In this document: positions 17,939-26,823 of the stretch, one piece after another
Layout: each line of letters opens with the position of its first letter
How positions within the stretch are numbered: position 1 is the stretch's first letter
Assembly: GCA_947501325.1 (NCBI GenBank)
Contig: CANMVC010000001.1
Span: 124,001 to 188,000 of the forward strand
Reading direction: 5' to 3'
Origin: an uncultured Sphingomonadaceae bacterium
GTDB lineage: Bacteria; Pseudomonadota; Alphaproteobacteria; Sphingomonadales; Sphingomonadaceae
DNA length: 64,000 bases
Translations under genes and position numbers: made by a program
The notes under the pieces: generated by a model
What the model saw: the letters and a program-made list of their open reading frames with translations, nothing else
What the model was told of the DNA's origin: nothing
The model's database searches: none

Positions 17939-19234
17939 TTAGCGATCATACGCCTTGGGCAGCGCCCCCGGTGCCGGATTACGATAGCGTTCCCGTAGCC
18001 GTTCCTGACGATTGGACAGCGACTGCTCGACACCATCGATAAACACACTTTCAACCTGCGTGGAAAGCTCGAGCGGATCACCGGTCCAGATCACCACGTC
18101 GCCTTTGCGACCTGCTTTTAGCGATCCCAGCTGCGCGCCCATGCCCATAATTTCAGCCGGCTTGGAACTGATTGCGGCAAAGGCCTCATCCCAACTCAGA
18201 CCGGTGGCCCGCGGAACCTTGTTCAGCGCGACGAGATTGCCCGCATATTGCATCGAATAGCGCAATTGATGGGCATCACGGTCATTGATCATACCAATGG
18301 CAACCTCGACCCCAGCCCGCTTCATCCGGCCGATATTGGATTGCGTCGCAGCAAGGTCTTCAAAACTGTAAGGCAAATCACTCAAAGCCGAAGCCAATAC
18401 CGGGACTTTCGCCGCGGCAATGGCATTTGCGACCCGCCAGCCTTCGTTGACGCCAACGAGCACCAGTTTCAATGATGGAAAATCCTTACTCAGATCGAGT
18501 ACCTTTAAAATGTCATTGGCACTCTCGACATGCACCAGCAGCCGGGTGGAACCATTGATCACCGGCAACAGGGCTTTGGCGTCGGATGCCTTCATCAGGT
18601 CGCTGTCGAACAGAGAAGGATTTCGCGAATAGGTTCGTGCTTCTTCCAGCATCGCCCGGAACAGGATATGCGAGGCAGCACGGCTACCCCCTGCCCGCCG
18701 ATGGCCGGTTTCGCCCAGTTCGACAAACTGGAAGGCCCGCGCCTTGGTGATCGGATCGCTGTCCTGACCGAGATCGACAATCGCGCCATAGCCGCCGAAA
18801 ATAGACTTGCCTGTGCTTGGAGATACGACCGCACGCGTGACACCGGCTGCCCGGTTTACCGCGACAGGCGCTGCGAAGGGATTGACCGCATATTGGACAT
18901 CGAGCGCCGCTGAGAAAACCGAGTCTGCTGCATTGGTGTCATTGGTGGCTGTAACGGCGTTGACTTCAATCAGCCCAATCCGGCTGAAACCGGCAAAGAT
19001 GCCTGGCGTCACCCATTTTCCCGACGCATCAATCTGACGTGCATTGGCCGGTATGGCTACATCGGTACCTGCCGCCACCACGAGGCCATCACGGATCACA
19101 ACGGTAGCGCCGTCTATCGGTGCACTGCCATCACCAACGACGACCTTGCCGCCCGTAATGGCTACGGTTTCTGCAACCACTGGCGCAGCCATGAGGGCGA
19201 ACGATGAAACAAGAAGTGCTACAAAACGTTTCAT
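17939..19234 (-). CDS. Exported amidohydrolase-fold protein lacking the HxH metal motif (likely pseudoenzyme)
   Basis: 431 residues with signal peptide MKRFVALLVSSFALMAAPVVAE and the N-terminal beta-sandwich of amidohydrolases. Where relatives read VTPGxIDxHxH this protein reads VTPGIFAGFSR: F83 and R85 replace both metal histidines. The later barrel segments are recognisable (RLLVHVESANDI, LPYSFEDLAATQSNIGRMKRAGVEVAIGM) and the end SLKAGRKGDVVIWTGDPLELSTQVESVFIDGVEQ is typical. It is translated from an ATGA overlap with the complete amidohydrolase upstream, so the two are made together. I infer a non-catalytic partner or altered metal use. Confidence 0.82.
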   Translation of the reverse strand: MKRFVALLVSSFALMAAPVVAETVAITGGKVVVGDGSAPIDGATVVIRDGLVVAAGTDVAIPANARQIDASGKWVTPGIFAGFSRIGLIEVNAVTATNDTNAADSVFSAALDVQYAVNPFAAPVAVNRAAGVTRAVVSPSTGKSIFGGYGAIVDLGQDSDPITKARAFQFVELGETGHRRAGGSRAASHILFRAMLEEARTYSRNPSLFDSDLMKASDAKALLPVINGSTRLLVHVESANDILKVLDLSKDFPSLKLVLVGVNEGWRVANAIAAAKVPVLASALSDLPYSFEDLAATQSNIGRMKRAGVEVAIGMINDRDAHQLRYSMQYAGNLVALNKVPRATGLSWDEAFAAISSKPAEIMGMGAQLGSLKAGRKGDVVIWTGDPLELSTQVESVFIDGVEQSLSNRQERLRERYRNPAPGALPKAYDR

Positions 19235-20637
19235 TTCACGTCTCCTTCACCAGGCTGGCCGAGTTCAAAATCACTCACGGGTCGGCGACTGGGGTCCCTG
19301 CTGTCATAGAGCATGGCACCATCGATCCAGACTTTCTCCGGTCGGGAATAGACGCTGAGCGGATTATCGTTCCACAGCACAACATCTGCCATCTTTCCGG
19401 GCTTCAGGCTTCCGGTCTGATCGGCAATGCCCATAGCCTTGGCGGGATTATAGGTAATCCACTGGATCGCTTGCGCGTCGCTAATCTCGATACCCATGGC
19501 CCGGCCATCCGCCAACGCCTTGGACGCTTCCTGATTGAGCCGCTGGATTTGATTTTCATCATCGGAATGAATGATCACGCAGGCCCCGGCCTGTTGCAGC
19601 AGCGCGGCATTTTCCGGAATCGCATCATAGGCCTCCATCTTGAAGCCCCACCAATCAGCCCAGATCGCCGAACAGATTTCTTCCTTGGCAAGGATATCGG
19701 CGATTTTATAGCTTTCGACAGCATGATGGAATGCGGTTACTTTATAACCAAATTCCTTGGACATATCGATAATCTGGTTCAACTCGTCAGCGCGATAGCA
19801 ATGGTTGTGGACCAGAATATCGCCTTCCAGAACGCCAACCAATGTTTCCATCGCCAGATCGCGTTTCGGCGGTTTCGCGCCTTTTTGCTTCTTCTGATAG
19901 TCCTGCGCATTGATCCAGGTCTGACGCGTCAGGGAAAGGCTGCCCATGCGGGTCGCAGGCTTACGGTTGCGATTACCATAAACCCGCTTCGGATTCTCAC
20001 CACAGGCCATTTTCATGCCATAAGGCGCACCGGGGAACTTCATCGCCTGGACCGTGCGCGCAGGCACATTCTTGAGCGTGACCGCCCGGCCACCAAACAG
20101 GTTCGCAGAACCGGGCAGGATTTGCAGTGATGTAATCCCGCCATTGGCCAAAGCGCGAGAGAAACCGGGGTCTTGCGGCCACACGCTATGCTCTGCCCAT
20201 ACTTCGGGTGTAACGGGAGACGTCGCCTCATTGCCATCGCTATGCGCAGCGACGCTGGGCGTCGGATAATCACCCAAATGGCTGTGCACATCGATAATGC
20301 CCGGCGTCACATATTTACCGGTCCCGTCAATGATGGTGCTGTCCGTCGGTATAATAGTTTCAGGGCCGCCAACCGACACGATTTTGCCCGCTGACATGAA
20401 GATCACGCCATCGTCGATCCGTTGCCCTTCCCCATCAAATATCGTTGCGCCCGTGATGACGATATTATCGGAGGGGTAAGCTTTATAGGTCGAAGGAAAA
20501 GCGGGATTTGCCGAACCTTTGCTTGAACTGGTCGCCGATGCACTGGCCGTTTCGGTTTCAGCTGCGGTAGCCGCACAGCCCGTAACCAGTGCTCCGACAG
20601 CCACGACTGCCAGCAAATCCTTCAATTCCATAATCAA
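19231..20637 (-). CDS. Lipoprotein amidohydrolase (metal-dependent, imidazolonepropionase-like)
   Basis: 468 residues. The signal peptide ends in a lipobox LVTGC (Cys21) followed by Ala, predicting an outer-membrane-directed lipoprotein facing the periplasm. A Ser/Ala-rich linker leads to the catalytic domain. Metal ligands are all present: VTPGIIDVHSHLG (H118, H120), ILVHNHCYRADE, VTAFHHAVESYKIAD and the Asp in VIIHSDDENQ. The C-terminus PGKMADVVLWNDNPLSVYSRPEKVWIDG is the usual closing strand set. It sits between a POT peptide transporter and a degenerate sister, suggesting hydrolysis of peptide-like or cyclic amide substrates before uptake. Confidence 0.87.
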   Translation of the reverse strand: MIMELKDLLAVVAVGALVTGCAATAAETETASASATSSSKGSANPAFPSTYKAYPSDNIVITGATIFDGEGQRIDDGVIFMSAGKIVSVGGPETIIPTDSTIIDGTGKYVTPGIIDVHSHLGDYPTPSVAAHSDGNEATSPVTPEVWAEHSVWPQDPGFSRALANGGITSLQILPGSANLFGGRAVTLKNVPARTVQAMKFPGAPYGMKMACGENPKRVYGNRNRKPATRMGSLSLTRQTWINAQDYQKKQKGAKPPKRDLAMETLVGVLEGDILVHNHCYRADELNQIIDMSKEFGYKVTAFHHAVESYKIADILAKEEICSAIWADWWGFKMEAYDAIPENAALLQQAGACVIIHSDDENQIQRLNQEASKALADGRAMGIEISDAQAIQWITYNPAKAMGIADQTGSLKPGKMADVVLWNDNPLSVYSRPEKVWIDGAMLYDSRDPSRRPVSDFELGQPGEGDVK

Positions 20638-20660
20638 CCTCTAAGCTATAATTGACCCAT

Positions 20661-22247
20661 TCAAGATTTCGTTGTCGGATGAATACCGGCAGCTGATGGC
20701 TCACCAATTTCACGCTGACCTTCAAGATCATCGCCGACATTGTCGTCAGCTAGCGTATCGAGATGCATAAGTTTCTTGATCAGCGGAGAGATCACGATAA
20801 CCCCGACACCGACGCCCACAGCCAGCCAGCCCACCGAAGAATAGACTTCCAGAACCCGGTCAGGCCCGGCGCCTTCAGCGCCAACGGCAGAGGCAATCAG
20901 ACCTGCCGCAAAGTTACCGGTCGCCGAGGCAAAGAACCACGTGCCCATGATCAGGCTCGCCATATGTGATGGTGCCAAGCGGTTCATGGCACTGAGACCC
21001 ACTGGCGACAAGCAAAGCTCACCGGTCGTATGCAACAGGTAAATCAGGAAGATGAAAATCACTGGAGTAAGGTTGCCGGAACCCGCCGCCAATGCGCCTG
21101 CCACAAGGACGAGGAAACCCGCACCCAGTTGGATCAGGCCCAACCCAAACTTGGCTGGTGCCGAAGGCTCCAGACCGCGCCGTCCCAGGGTCGTCCAGAG
21201 AATGGCGAATAGCGGGGCAAGCAGCACGATGTAAATCGCATTGATCGACTGAAACACAGATGCAGGAACATCAATGCCGAAGAGATTTCGGTCAACACTG
21301 CGATCGGTAAACAGGTTCAGTGAAGACCCGGCCTGCTCGAACAAGGCCCAGAACAATATCGAACCAAAGATAAGGAACATCGCCGCGAAAATGCGGTCAC
21401 GATCTTCCGGTGCCAGCTTGGCAACCGCCGTATAGAGGACATATAGTACCAATATCGCGCCTGCTATTCCTAGCAACGAACCTACCAAAGCCTGATACTG
21501 AATTAGAAACCAAACCAGACCGACAGTCGCAAAGCTCAATATGTAGAGCACCCATTCAAACTTAATCCCGCCCACTTTTCGTTCCAGACGTGCTGGATCG
21601 GAAGCTTCACCGCGCCCAACCAGCAATGGCTTACCCCAAACAAATACGATCAATCCGAGCAACATGCCGATACCTGCCGCACCAAAACCGTAGGACCAGC
21701 CATAAGTCTGGCCAAGCCAACCAGCAATAATCGCACCCAGAGCAGCACCGAGATTAATACCCATATAGAAGATTGTATAAGCTGGATCGCGCCGGATATC
21801 GGTCCGCGAGTATAGTTGGCCAACGATGACAGAGATGTTGGCTTTTAGAAAGCCCGAACCAACGATGATAAACGCCAATGCCAGCCAGAATATATTAAGC
21901 GCTGCATCATCTTGACCACCGCTGCCTTCGAACGCCATCAGAAAATGGCCAAAAGTGAGCAACAAAGCGCCAAAGGCGACGGCCTTGCGTTGGCCCAAAT
22001 ATCGGTCAGCAAGATAACCGCCTACAACCGGGGTGATGTAAACAAGGGCCGTGTAAGCGCCATAGATAACCGATGCTTCACTGTCCGAAAACATCCAGTG
22101 CTGGACGAGATAAAAAATGAGCAAAGCCCGCATGCCATAATAGGAAAAACGCTCCCACATCTCGGCAAAAAACAGAACAAACAGACCTTTGGGATGGCCG
22201 AGGAATGTTCCTCTGGCATCTCCGGATTCTTGGTACCCACTAGCCAT
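20661..22247 (-). CDS. Proton-dependent oligopeptide transporter (POT/PTR family)
   Basis: 528 residues, about 14 hydrophobic helices. Family signatures: FAEMWERFSYYGMRALLIFYL (ExxER proton site, helix 1), GGYLADRYLGQRKAVAFGALLLTFGHFLMA (PTR2 motif 1) and DPAYTIFYMGINLGAALGAIIAGWLG (PTR2 motif 2). It imports di- and tripeptides with protons across the inner membrane. It is the first gene of a transcript with two periplasmic amidohydrolases (gap 23 bases), so it probably takes up their product. It has a short hydrophilic tail ending TTKS. Confidence 0.93.
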   Translation of the reverse strand: MASGYQESGDARGTFLGHPKGLFVLFFAEMWERFSYYGMRALLIFYLVQHWMFSDSEASVIYGAYTALVYITPVVGGYLADRYLGQRKAVAFGALLLTFGHFLMAFEGSGGQDDAALNIFWLALAFIIVGSGFLKANISVIVGQLYSRTDIRRDPAYTIFYMGINLGAALGAIIAGWLGQTYGWSYGFGAAGIGMLLGLIVFVWGKPLLVGRGEASDPARLERKVGGIKFEWVLYILSFATVGLVWFLIQYQALVGSLLGIAGAILVLYVLYTAVAKLAPEDRDRIFAAMFLIFGSILFWALFEQAGSSLNLFTDRSVDRNLFGIDVPASVFQSINAIYIVLLAPLFAILWTTLGRRGLEPSAPAKFGLGLIQLGAGFLVLVAGALAAGSGNLTPVIFIFLIYLLHTTGELCLSPVGLSAMNRLAPSHMASLIMGTWFFASATGNFAAGLIASAVGAEGAGPDRVLEVYSSVGWLAVGVGVGVIVISPLIKKLMHLDTLADDNVGDDLEGQREIGEPSAAGIHPTTKS

Positions 22248-22399
22248 TACATCGGCCTCCCTTACAAATATGCGAGCTTTCTATCGCAGCTCAGTTGAAC
22301 CGCACCCTAATCAAAAAATGTCGCGTGTGAAGCATATTGTTGCGCTTGTGACCAGTTTGTGGCCAAAAGCAGCTTGCAATCATCCATCGCTTTTACGAG

Positions 22400-22999
22400 A
22401 TGACAGATATGTTCAATGACCTTTCCAGCCTAAACAGCTATTTGCCTTCTCGCCGCTCCGGACGTCCCCGCAATATGATCGCGCCTGGTCCCAGCGATGA
22501 ACAGATTGAGGATATTATCACAATAGCGCTGCGGACACCGGATCATGGCAAGCTCGCGCCTTGGCGCGTTATCCAGGTCGATAAAGATCAACGGGGGCAG
22601 TTGGCAGCCGAACTGACCAAAGCCTATCAAACTGAAAAGCCGGACGCGGGGCGCCTGGAATTAGAAGCTTTGGAAACCATGGCGCACCAAGCCCCGACTT
22701 TACTCGTGGTCCTTTTCTCGCCCGTCACTTCCACCAAGATACCCGTATGGGAACAGGAACTTAGTTGCGGCGCCTTTTGTATGAACATCATCCATGCCAT
22801 TCACGCAGAAGACTTTGTCAGCGGTTGGATTACCGGGTGGCCGGCCTATAATGACGACGTCCGCGACCTGTTTGGACAAGCTCCCGACCGCGTTGCCGGA
22901 TTCATTTTTGCAGGCACGGCAGACGGTGAACTGACCGAACGTCCGCGCCCGGAACTGGCCAGAGTATTTTCGAAATGGAAAACTGAGCCGCACGGCTAA
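22400..22999 (+). CDS. Nitroreductase family flavoprotein (YdjA/RutE-like)
   Basis: 199-residue FMN-dependent NAD(P)H oxidoreductase. FMN-binding signatures: SRRSGRPRNM near the start, TPDHGKLAPWRVIQV, LSCGAFCMNIIHAIHAEDFVSGWITGWPAY, and FIFAGTADGELTERPRPELARVFSKW at the end. This matches the YdjA-type minimal nitroreductases. The physiological substrate is unknown; such enzymes reduce nitro- or quinone-like compounds. The following GntR gene is 80 bases downstream with its own operator-like site. Confidence 0.87.
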   Translation: MTDMFNDLSSLNSYLPSRRSGRPRNMIAPGPSDEQIEDIITIALRTPDHGKLAPWRVIQVDKDQRGQLAAELTKAYQTEKPDAGRLELEALETMAHQAPTLLVVLFSPVTSTKIPVWEQELSCGAFCMNIIHAIHAEDFVSGWITGWPAYNDDVRDLFGQAPDRVAGFIFAGTADGELTERPRPELARVFSKWKTEPHG

Positions 23000-23048
23000 C
23001 TGGTTTCAGACAATACTAAACACCAGATAAAACAGACTTATCCCTTGC

Positions 23049-23078
23049 CTGCATCGCTGTATTATGGCAGTGATGCAG
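23049..23078. promoter_or_regulatory. Probable GntR operator overlapping the start of its own gene
   Basis: CTGCATCGCTG and CAGTGATGCAG form an inverted repeat (10 of 11 pairs) around TATTATGG, ending one base before the ATG at 23080. TATTAT in the spacer could be the -10 element, in which case the mRNA would have a very short leader. Autoregulation by the encoded GntR protein is inferred. Confidence 0.6.
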
Positions 23079-23079
23079 T

Positions 23080-23424
23080 ATGAACAATGCAAGCAAACCA
23101 GTTTATTTGAAATTGCGGGATATTATCTCCGAATCAATCCTTGATGGCGAATATGGTGAAGGTGATATGTTGCCTTCCGTCCGTGCCTTTGCGGTGGAAC
23201 AAGGCGCCAACCCGCTGACGGTAGCGAAAGCCTATCAAGGGTTTCAGGAAGACGGCCTAGTCACGGTCAAACGCGGCGTTGGCATGTTTGTCGCCAATGG
23301 CGCCAAGGCGAAATTACGTGATGCACAGCGGGCAGATTTCATCAAAAACGTGTGGCCACCGGTAGAGCGCCAGATGAAGCGGCTGGACATTAAACTGGAT
23401 GAGCTGCTCGAAAATGGCGCCTGA
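23080..23424 (+). CDS. Short GntR-family transcriptional regulator (YtrA type)
   Basis: 114 residues. Winged-helix domain at about 8-75: VYLKLRDIISESILDGEYGEGDMLPSVRAFAVEQGANPLTVAKAYQGFQEDGLVTVKRGVGMFVANGA, the GntR pattern with PSVR and the recognition helix NPLTVAKAY. The tail is a short helix, not an effector domain, as in the YtrA subfamily. YtrA members usually govern a linked ABC transporter; none is nearby. No ribosome site is obvious because the inverted repeat takes its place. Confidence 0.88.
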   Translation: MNNASKPVYLKLRDIISESILDGEYGEGDMLPSVRAFAVEQGANPLTVAKAYQGFQEDGLVTVKRGVGMFVANGAKAKLRDAQRADFIKNVWPPVERQMKRLDIKLDELLENGA

Positions 23425-23440
23425 ACCGGTTTCCGCTTTT

Positions 23441-25435
23441 CTAGGATTTTCGACGTTGCGCTACGACTGACACTGCTCGCGAAAGACTCTCCCGATAAGT
23501 GGTGTTTTCCGGAACTATGGTGACGGCTTTCTCTATGAGATCTATGGCATCGGCTCCCCGCGCTTCATCAGCCAAAAGAGCAAGACCATATAGATGGGAA
23601 ACAACCGGGCTTGATGGTTGGACTGAATAAGCAATTTGCCCTGCCCTTATCGCCTTTTCTGTTTGTCCCATCCCTGTATAAGCCTGCGCCAAGCCCGCCA
23701 TTATCAAAGCATCATTGTCACCAATCCGCTTACGCAAGCTCTCTAATATGCTACTGGCGACTTCCCAATTTTCGGTCTCAAGATGCGCATAAGCCATCCA
23801 CCGCAAACCGGCGATGTTATTTGGGTTATAGCTTAGATACTGCGCTAATACTTCTCCTGACTGCTGCATGGAACCCTTTGCTCGAAGGACGTCAATCATC
23901 CGGAGCATCACGGATTCCGAGAAATGTATTTTGCGCGCGATTTCGAGCGCACGCAAAGCTTCATCATAATTCCCGAGCGCCGAGGCTGTGTCTGCGACCA
24001 GAATATGGGCTCCACTCGCGCCGGGACTGCCAGCTTGCAGCAGCTTCGCCTTGTCGTATGCCGCATCAAAATCGCCTCTGTCGAACAATGTGCGAATAAA
24101 TGGAACAACCACAAGCGCATTACGCGGATCCCGGTTGGCCTCAGCGCGCAGAATTTCCATCGGGACATCAGGAACAAAAGCGCTTTCTGGACCAACATCA
24201 TGACGAGCTGCACGATTAAGTGCGCCAATTGCTTTTTGCCTCTCCCCTAATGCTTCCAGAGCACGGCCCGTCAGCCAAAGCGCATAGGGATCAGCCCCGC
24301 TATCATCTACCTGAGAAGCCAGCGCTGCGACAGCATCGCCGGGATTGCCAGCCAGGTAATAAGATCGTGCCAGCAAGTTTTGCGCTTGCCTGTTGTTGGG
24401 CTGCAGCGAAACCAATCGCGTAAACCTATCGATCGCGGCGTTATAGTTAGCCTCGCCATGTTCGATAATACCTTGCACAAGCAATGCCGCAGGTACGTCA
24501 TCAAGCTTGCCTTCGGTTTTCTGCATCAATATGCGCGCAAGATCGTATTTCCCCGCTCTGGCCGCCAAAACCGCCTGCATGAAGAACGCTCTGGCATTGC
24601 GGCCATCTAGAGAAATAATTTTGCGAACGACGGTTAACATGTCCGTCATTCGGCCCATGTCGCCTAATGTCGCAGCATATTCAGTCAGCAGAGCCACGTC
24701 GTTAGGGTCAATTTGCAACCCGCGTTCGAACCAAGGCAATGCGGCGGCCAGTCCGAACTGGAACCGCAAAAGCTCTCCGCGATGTTGCAGTGCGCGAATA
24801 TTGTTTGGTTCAAGCGCTACCGCCTCATCGACGGCGGCAATCGCTCCTGCCTGATCGCCCGAACCAGCCCGAAAGCGCGCGATATCAACCCAGAGATCGG
24901 CATCCTTGGGGTCGAGAGCTATAGCCCGATTAAACGTTTCCATCGCAAGTGCATCATCGCCCGTTTGCAATGCTACACGCCCGGCTATACGGGCAGCATA
25001 GGCCTCATGTTCTTCGGGGATATCAACTGCAAAAAGCTGCTCGTTCGCCTTGTCCCATTTCCCTTGAAGCTGGAAAGCATGGCCATATAAATGACGGACC
25101 TTGGATGGATTAATCCCAAGTTCGAGAGCACGCTCCAATTCTGCTTGGGCACCAATACCATCAAACAGCTTGAGCAAGATTTCAGCTTGCAATATCCGCG
25201 CATCGATCCATTCCGGATCGGCTTTGGTCGCATTCATTAGTTCGATACGGGCAGACCTAACATCGCCTTTGGACCTATATTCTTGTGCCTTTGCAACAGC
25301 CACTCGTGCAGCTTCGTTACCCTCACTAGCGGCTTGGATTGCAGACGACAGGCCAAGGAGACATAAACCAAGCAACACTAGTGGGGCCGAAGACTTCAGG
25401 GCATATTTCGGCAGATTCCCAGGACAGGACCGCAT
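23441..25435 (-). CDS. Exported TPR protein, PrsT-like (PEP-CTERM/XrtA system)
   Basis: 664 residues. The signal peptide (SAPLVLLGLCLLGLSSAIQA) has no proper lipobox, unlike typical PrsT lipoproteins. About 15 tetratricopeptide repeats fill the rest, for example DALAMETFNRAIALDPKDADLWVDIARFRAGSGD and ALLVQGIIEHGEANYNAAIDRFTRLVSLQPNNRQAQNLLARSYYLAGN. It lies 4 bases downstream of the PrsR-like activator, the PrsT position in exosortase A loci. PrsT homologues are usually near 900 residues, so this one is short. A role in assembling or exporting the extracellular polymer is inferred from context. Confidence 0.75.
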   Translation of the reverse strand: MRSCPGNLPKYALKSSAPLVLLGLCLLGLSSAIQAASEGNEAARVAVAKAQEYRSKGDVRSARIELMNATKADPEWIDARILQAEILLKLFDGIGAQAELERALELGINPSKVRHLYGHAFQLQGKWDKANEQLFAVDIPEEHEAYAARIAGRVALQTGDDALAMETFNRAIALDPKDADLWVDIARFRAGSGDQAGAIAAVDEAVALEPNNIRALQHRGELLRFQFGLAAALPWFERGLQIDPNDVALLTEYAATLGDMGRMTDMLTVVRKIISLDGRNARAFFMQAVLAARAGKYDLARILMQKTEGKLDDVPAALLVQGIIEHGEANYNAAIDRFTRLVSLQPNNRQAQNLLARSYYLAGNPGDAVAALASQVDDSGADPYALWLTGRALEALGERQKAIGALNRAARHDVGPESAFVPDVPMEILRAEANRDPRNALVVVPFIRTLFDRGDFDAAYDKAKLLQAGSPGASGAHILVADTASALGNYDEALRALEIARKIHFSESVMLRMIDVLRAKGSMQQSGEVLAQYLSYNPNNIAGLRWMAYAHLETENWEVASSILESLRKRIGDNDALIMAGLAQAYTGMGQTEKAIRAGQIAYSVQPSSPVVSHLYGLALLADEARGADAIDLIEKAVTIVPENTTYRESLSRAVSVVAQRRKS

Positions 25436-25439
25436 AATC

Positions 25440-26822
25440 TTAGCTGGCCTGTTGCAAATTATATTGCTTCAACAAATCATATAATGTTGGCCTACTAATG
25501 CCGAGGAGTTTGGCGGCGTTTGAAATATTACCGTCTGTTTGCGATATGGCTCGAATGATTGCGGCCCTATCTGCCAACTCTCTTGCAGCTTTCAGGTTTA
25601 ACAAGTCGACAGCATCATCATCGCTGGCTTGTAGATCCAGATCCTTAGCAGCAATCAATTTGCCATCGGCCATAATAACCGCTCGCTTAATGCGGTTCTC
25701 GAGTTCCCTTACATTCCCGGGCCATTTCCATGCTTCCAGAGCGGCAAGCGCATCGGGCGCTATGCCTTTGACCGCAGGATTGATCTCTTCTGCAAATTTC
25801 TTCTGAAAATGACGCGCCAATAAACTGGCATCGCCGGATCGCTCGCACAATGCCGGTATTTTGATTACAATCTCGGCCAGCCGATAATATAAATCTTCCC
25901 GGAAGCTGTTGTCAGCAATCATATCGTCGAGATTCTGATGCGTTGCACATACAATCCGCGTGTCCACTGCGATCGCTTTGCGACCGCCAATGCGTTCAAT
26001 CATCCGCTCCTGAATAAAGCGGAGCAATTTAACCTGCAGAGGGAGCGGGATATCACCCACTTCATCTAAAAATAGCGTTCCACCATTGGCCTGTTCAATC
26101 TTACCTTCGGTGGTCTTGATTGCTCCCGTAAAGGCGCCTTTTTCGTGACCAAATAATTCGGACTCGAGAAGGTTTTCGGGAATGGCGGCGCAGTTTATAG
26201 CAACAAAGGCTTGGTCGCGCCGGTCGCTGGAATCATGCAGCCCCCGTGCGAGTAATTCCTTACCCGTACCGCTTGCACCCAACAACATGACAGACGCATT
26301 CGTATTGGAAACACGCTCAATCATCTGGGCGACCTTGAGCATTTCGGGAGCACCGGTAATAATTTGCCCGAGCACCTGATTGCTACCGTCGTGCTTGGTA
26401 GATAATGTGGAGTTTTCAACTTCCAACTTGCGAACATGAAAAGCGCGACGGACAATTAAGCCCAGTTCATCGATATCCACCGGCTTCTGATAAAAATCCC
26501 AAGCCCCGCTCGCAATCGCACGCAGCGCGCTGTCCTTCTCACCATGACCAGAGGCGACTATGATTTTGGTGTCGGGCTTCAAACTTAATATCGCATCCAT
26601 CGTCGCGAAGCCCTCTGTGGTACCATCAGGATCAGGCGGCAATCCAAGATCCAGCGTAACAACATCCGGTTCCTCGGCACGCAACATATTGATCGCTGTT
26701 TCACGATCACCTGCAATTATGACTTCAAAGTCCTCATAAGCCCACTTCAGCTGCTTCTGCAGCCCTGGATCATCTTCGACAATCAAAAGCTTTTCCAGTT
26801 TTTTATTGTCCTTGTCAGACAT
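25440..26822 (-). CDS. prsR: Sigma-54-dependent response regulator, PrsR-like
   Basis: 460 residues. Receiver domain 10-130 with phospho-acceptor D58 (DVVTLDLGLPPD) and KPVD. AAA+ domain about 150-375 with Walker A GASGTGKELLARGL, the sigma-54 contact loop ELFGHEKGAFTGA, Walker B GGTLFLDEVGDIPL, and the arginine region FREDLYYRLAEI. Fis-type HTH at the end: NISNAAKLLGISRPTLYDLLKQYNL. The family activates sigma-54 promoters of PEP-CTERM and polysaccharide genes. The start at 26822, two bases after the prsK stop, is preferred over 26840. No -24/-12 promoter was found nearby. Confidence 0.88.
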   Translation of the reverse strand: MSDKDNKKLEKLLIVEDDPGLQKQLKWAYEDFEVIIAGDRETAINMLRAEEPDVVTLDLGLPPDPDGTTEGFATMDAILSLKPDTKIIVASGHGEKDSALRAIASGAWDFYQKPVDIDELGLIVRRAFHVRKLEVENSTLSTKHDGSNQVLGQIITGAPEMLKVAQMIERVSNTNASVMLLGASGTGKELLARGLHDSSDRRDQAFVAINCAAIPENLLESELFGHEKGAFTGAIKTTEGKIEQANGGTLFLDEVGDIPLPLQVKLLRFIQERMIERIGGRKAIAVDTRIVCATHQNLDDMIADNSFREDLYYRLAEIVIKIPALCERSGDASLLARHFQKKFAEEINPAVKGIAPDALAALEAWKWPGNVRELENRIKRAVIMADGKLIAAKDLDLQASDDDAVDLLNLKAARELADRAAIIRAISQTDGNISNAAKLLGISRPTLYDLLKQYNLQQAS

Positions 26823-26823
26823 A

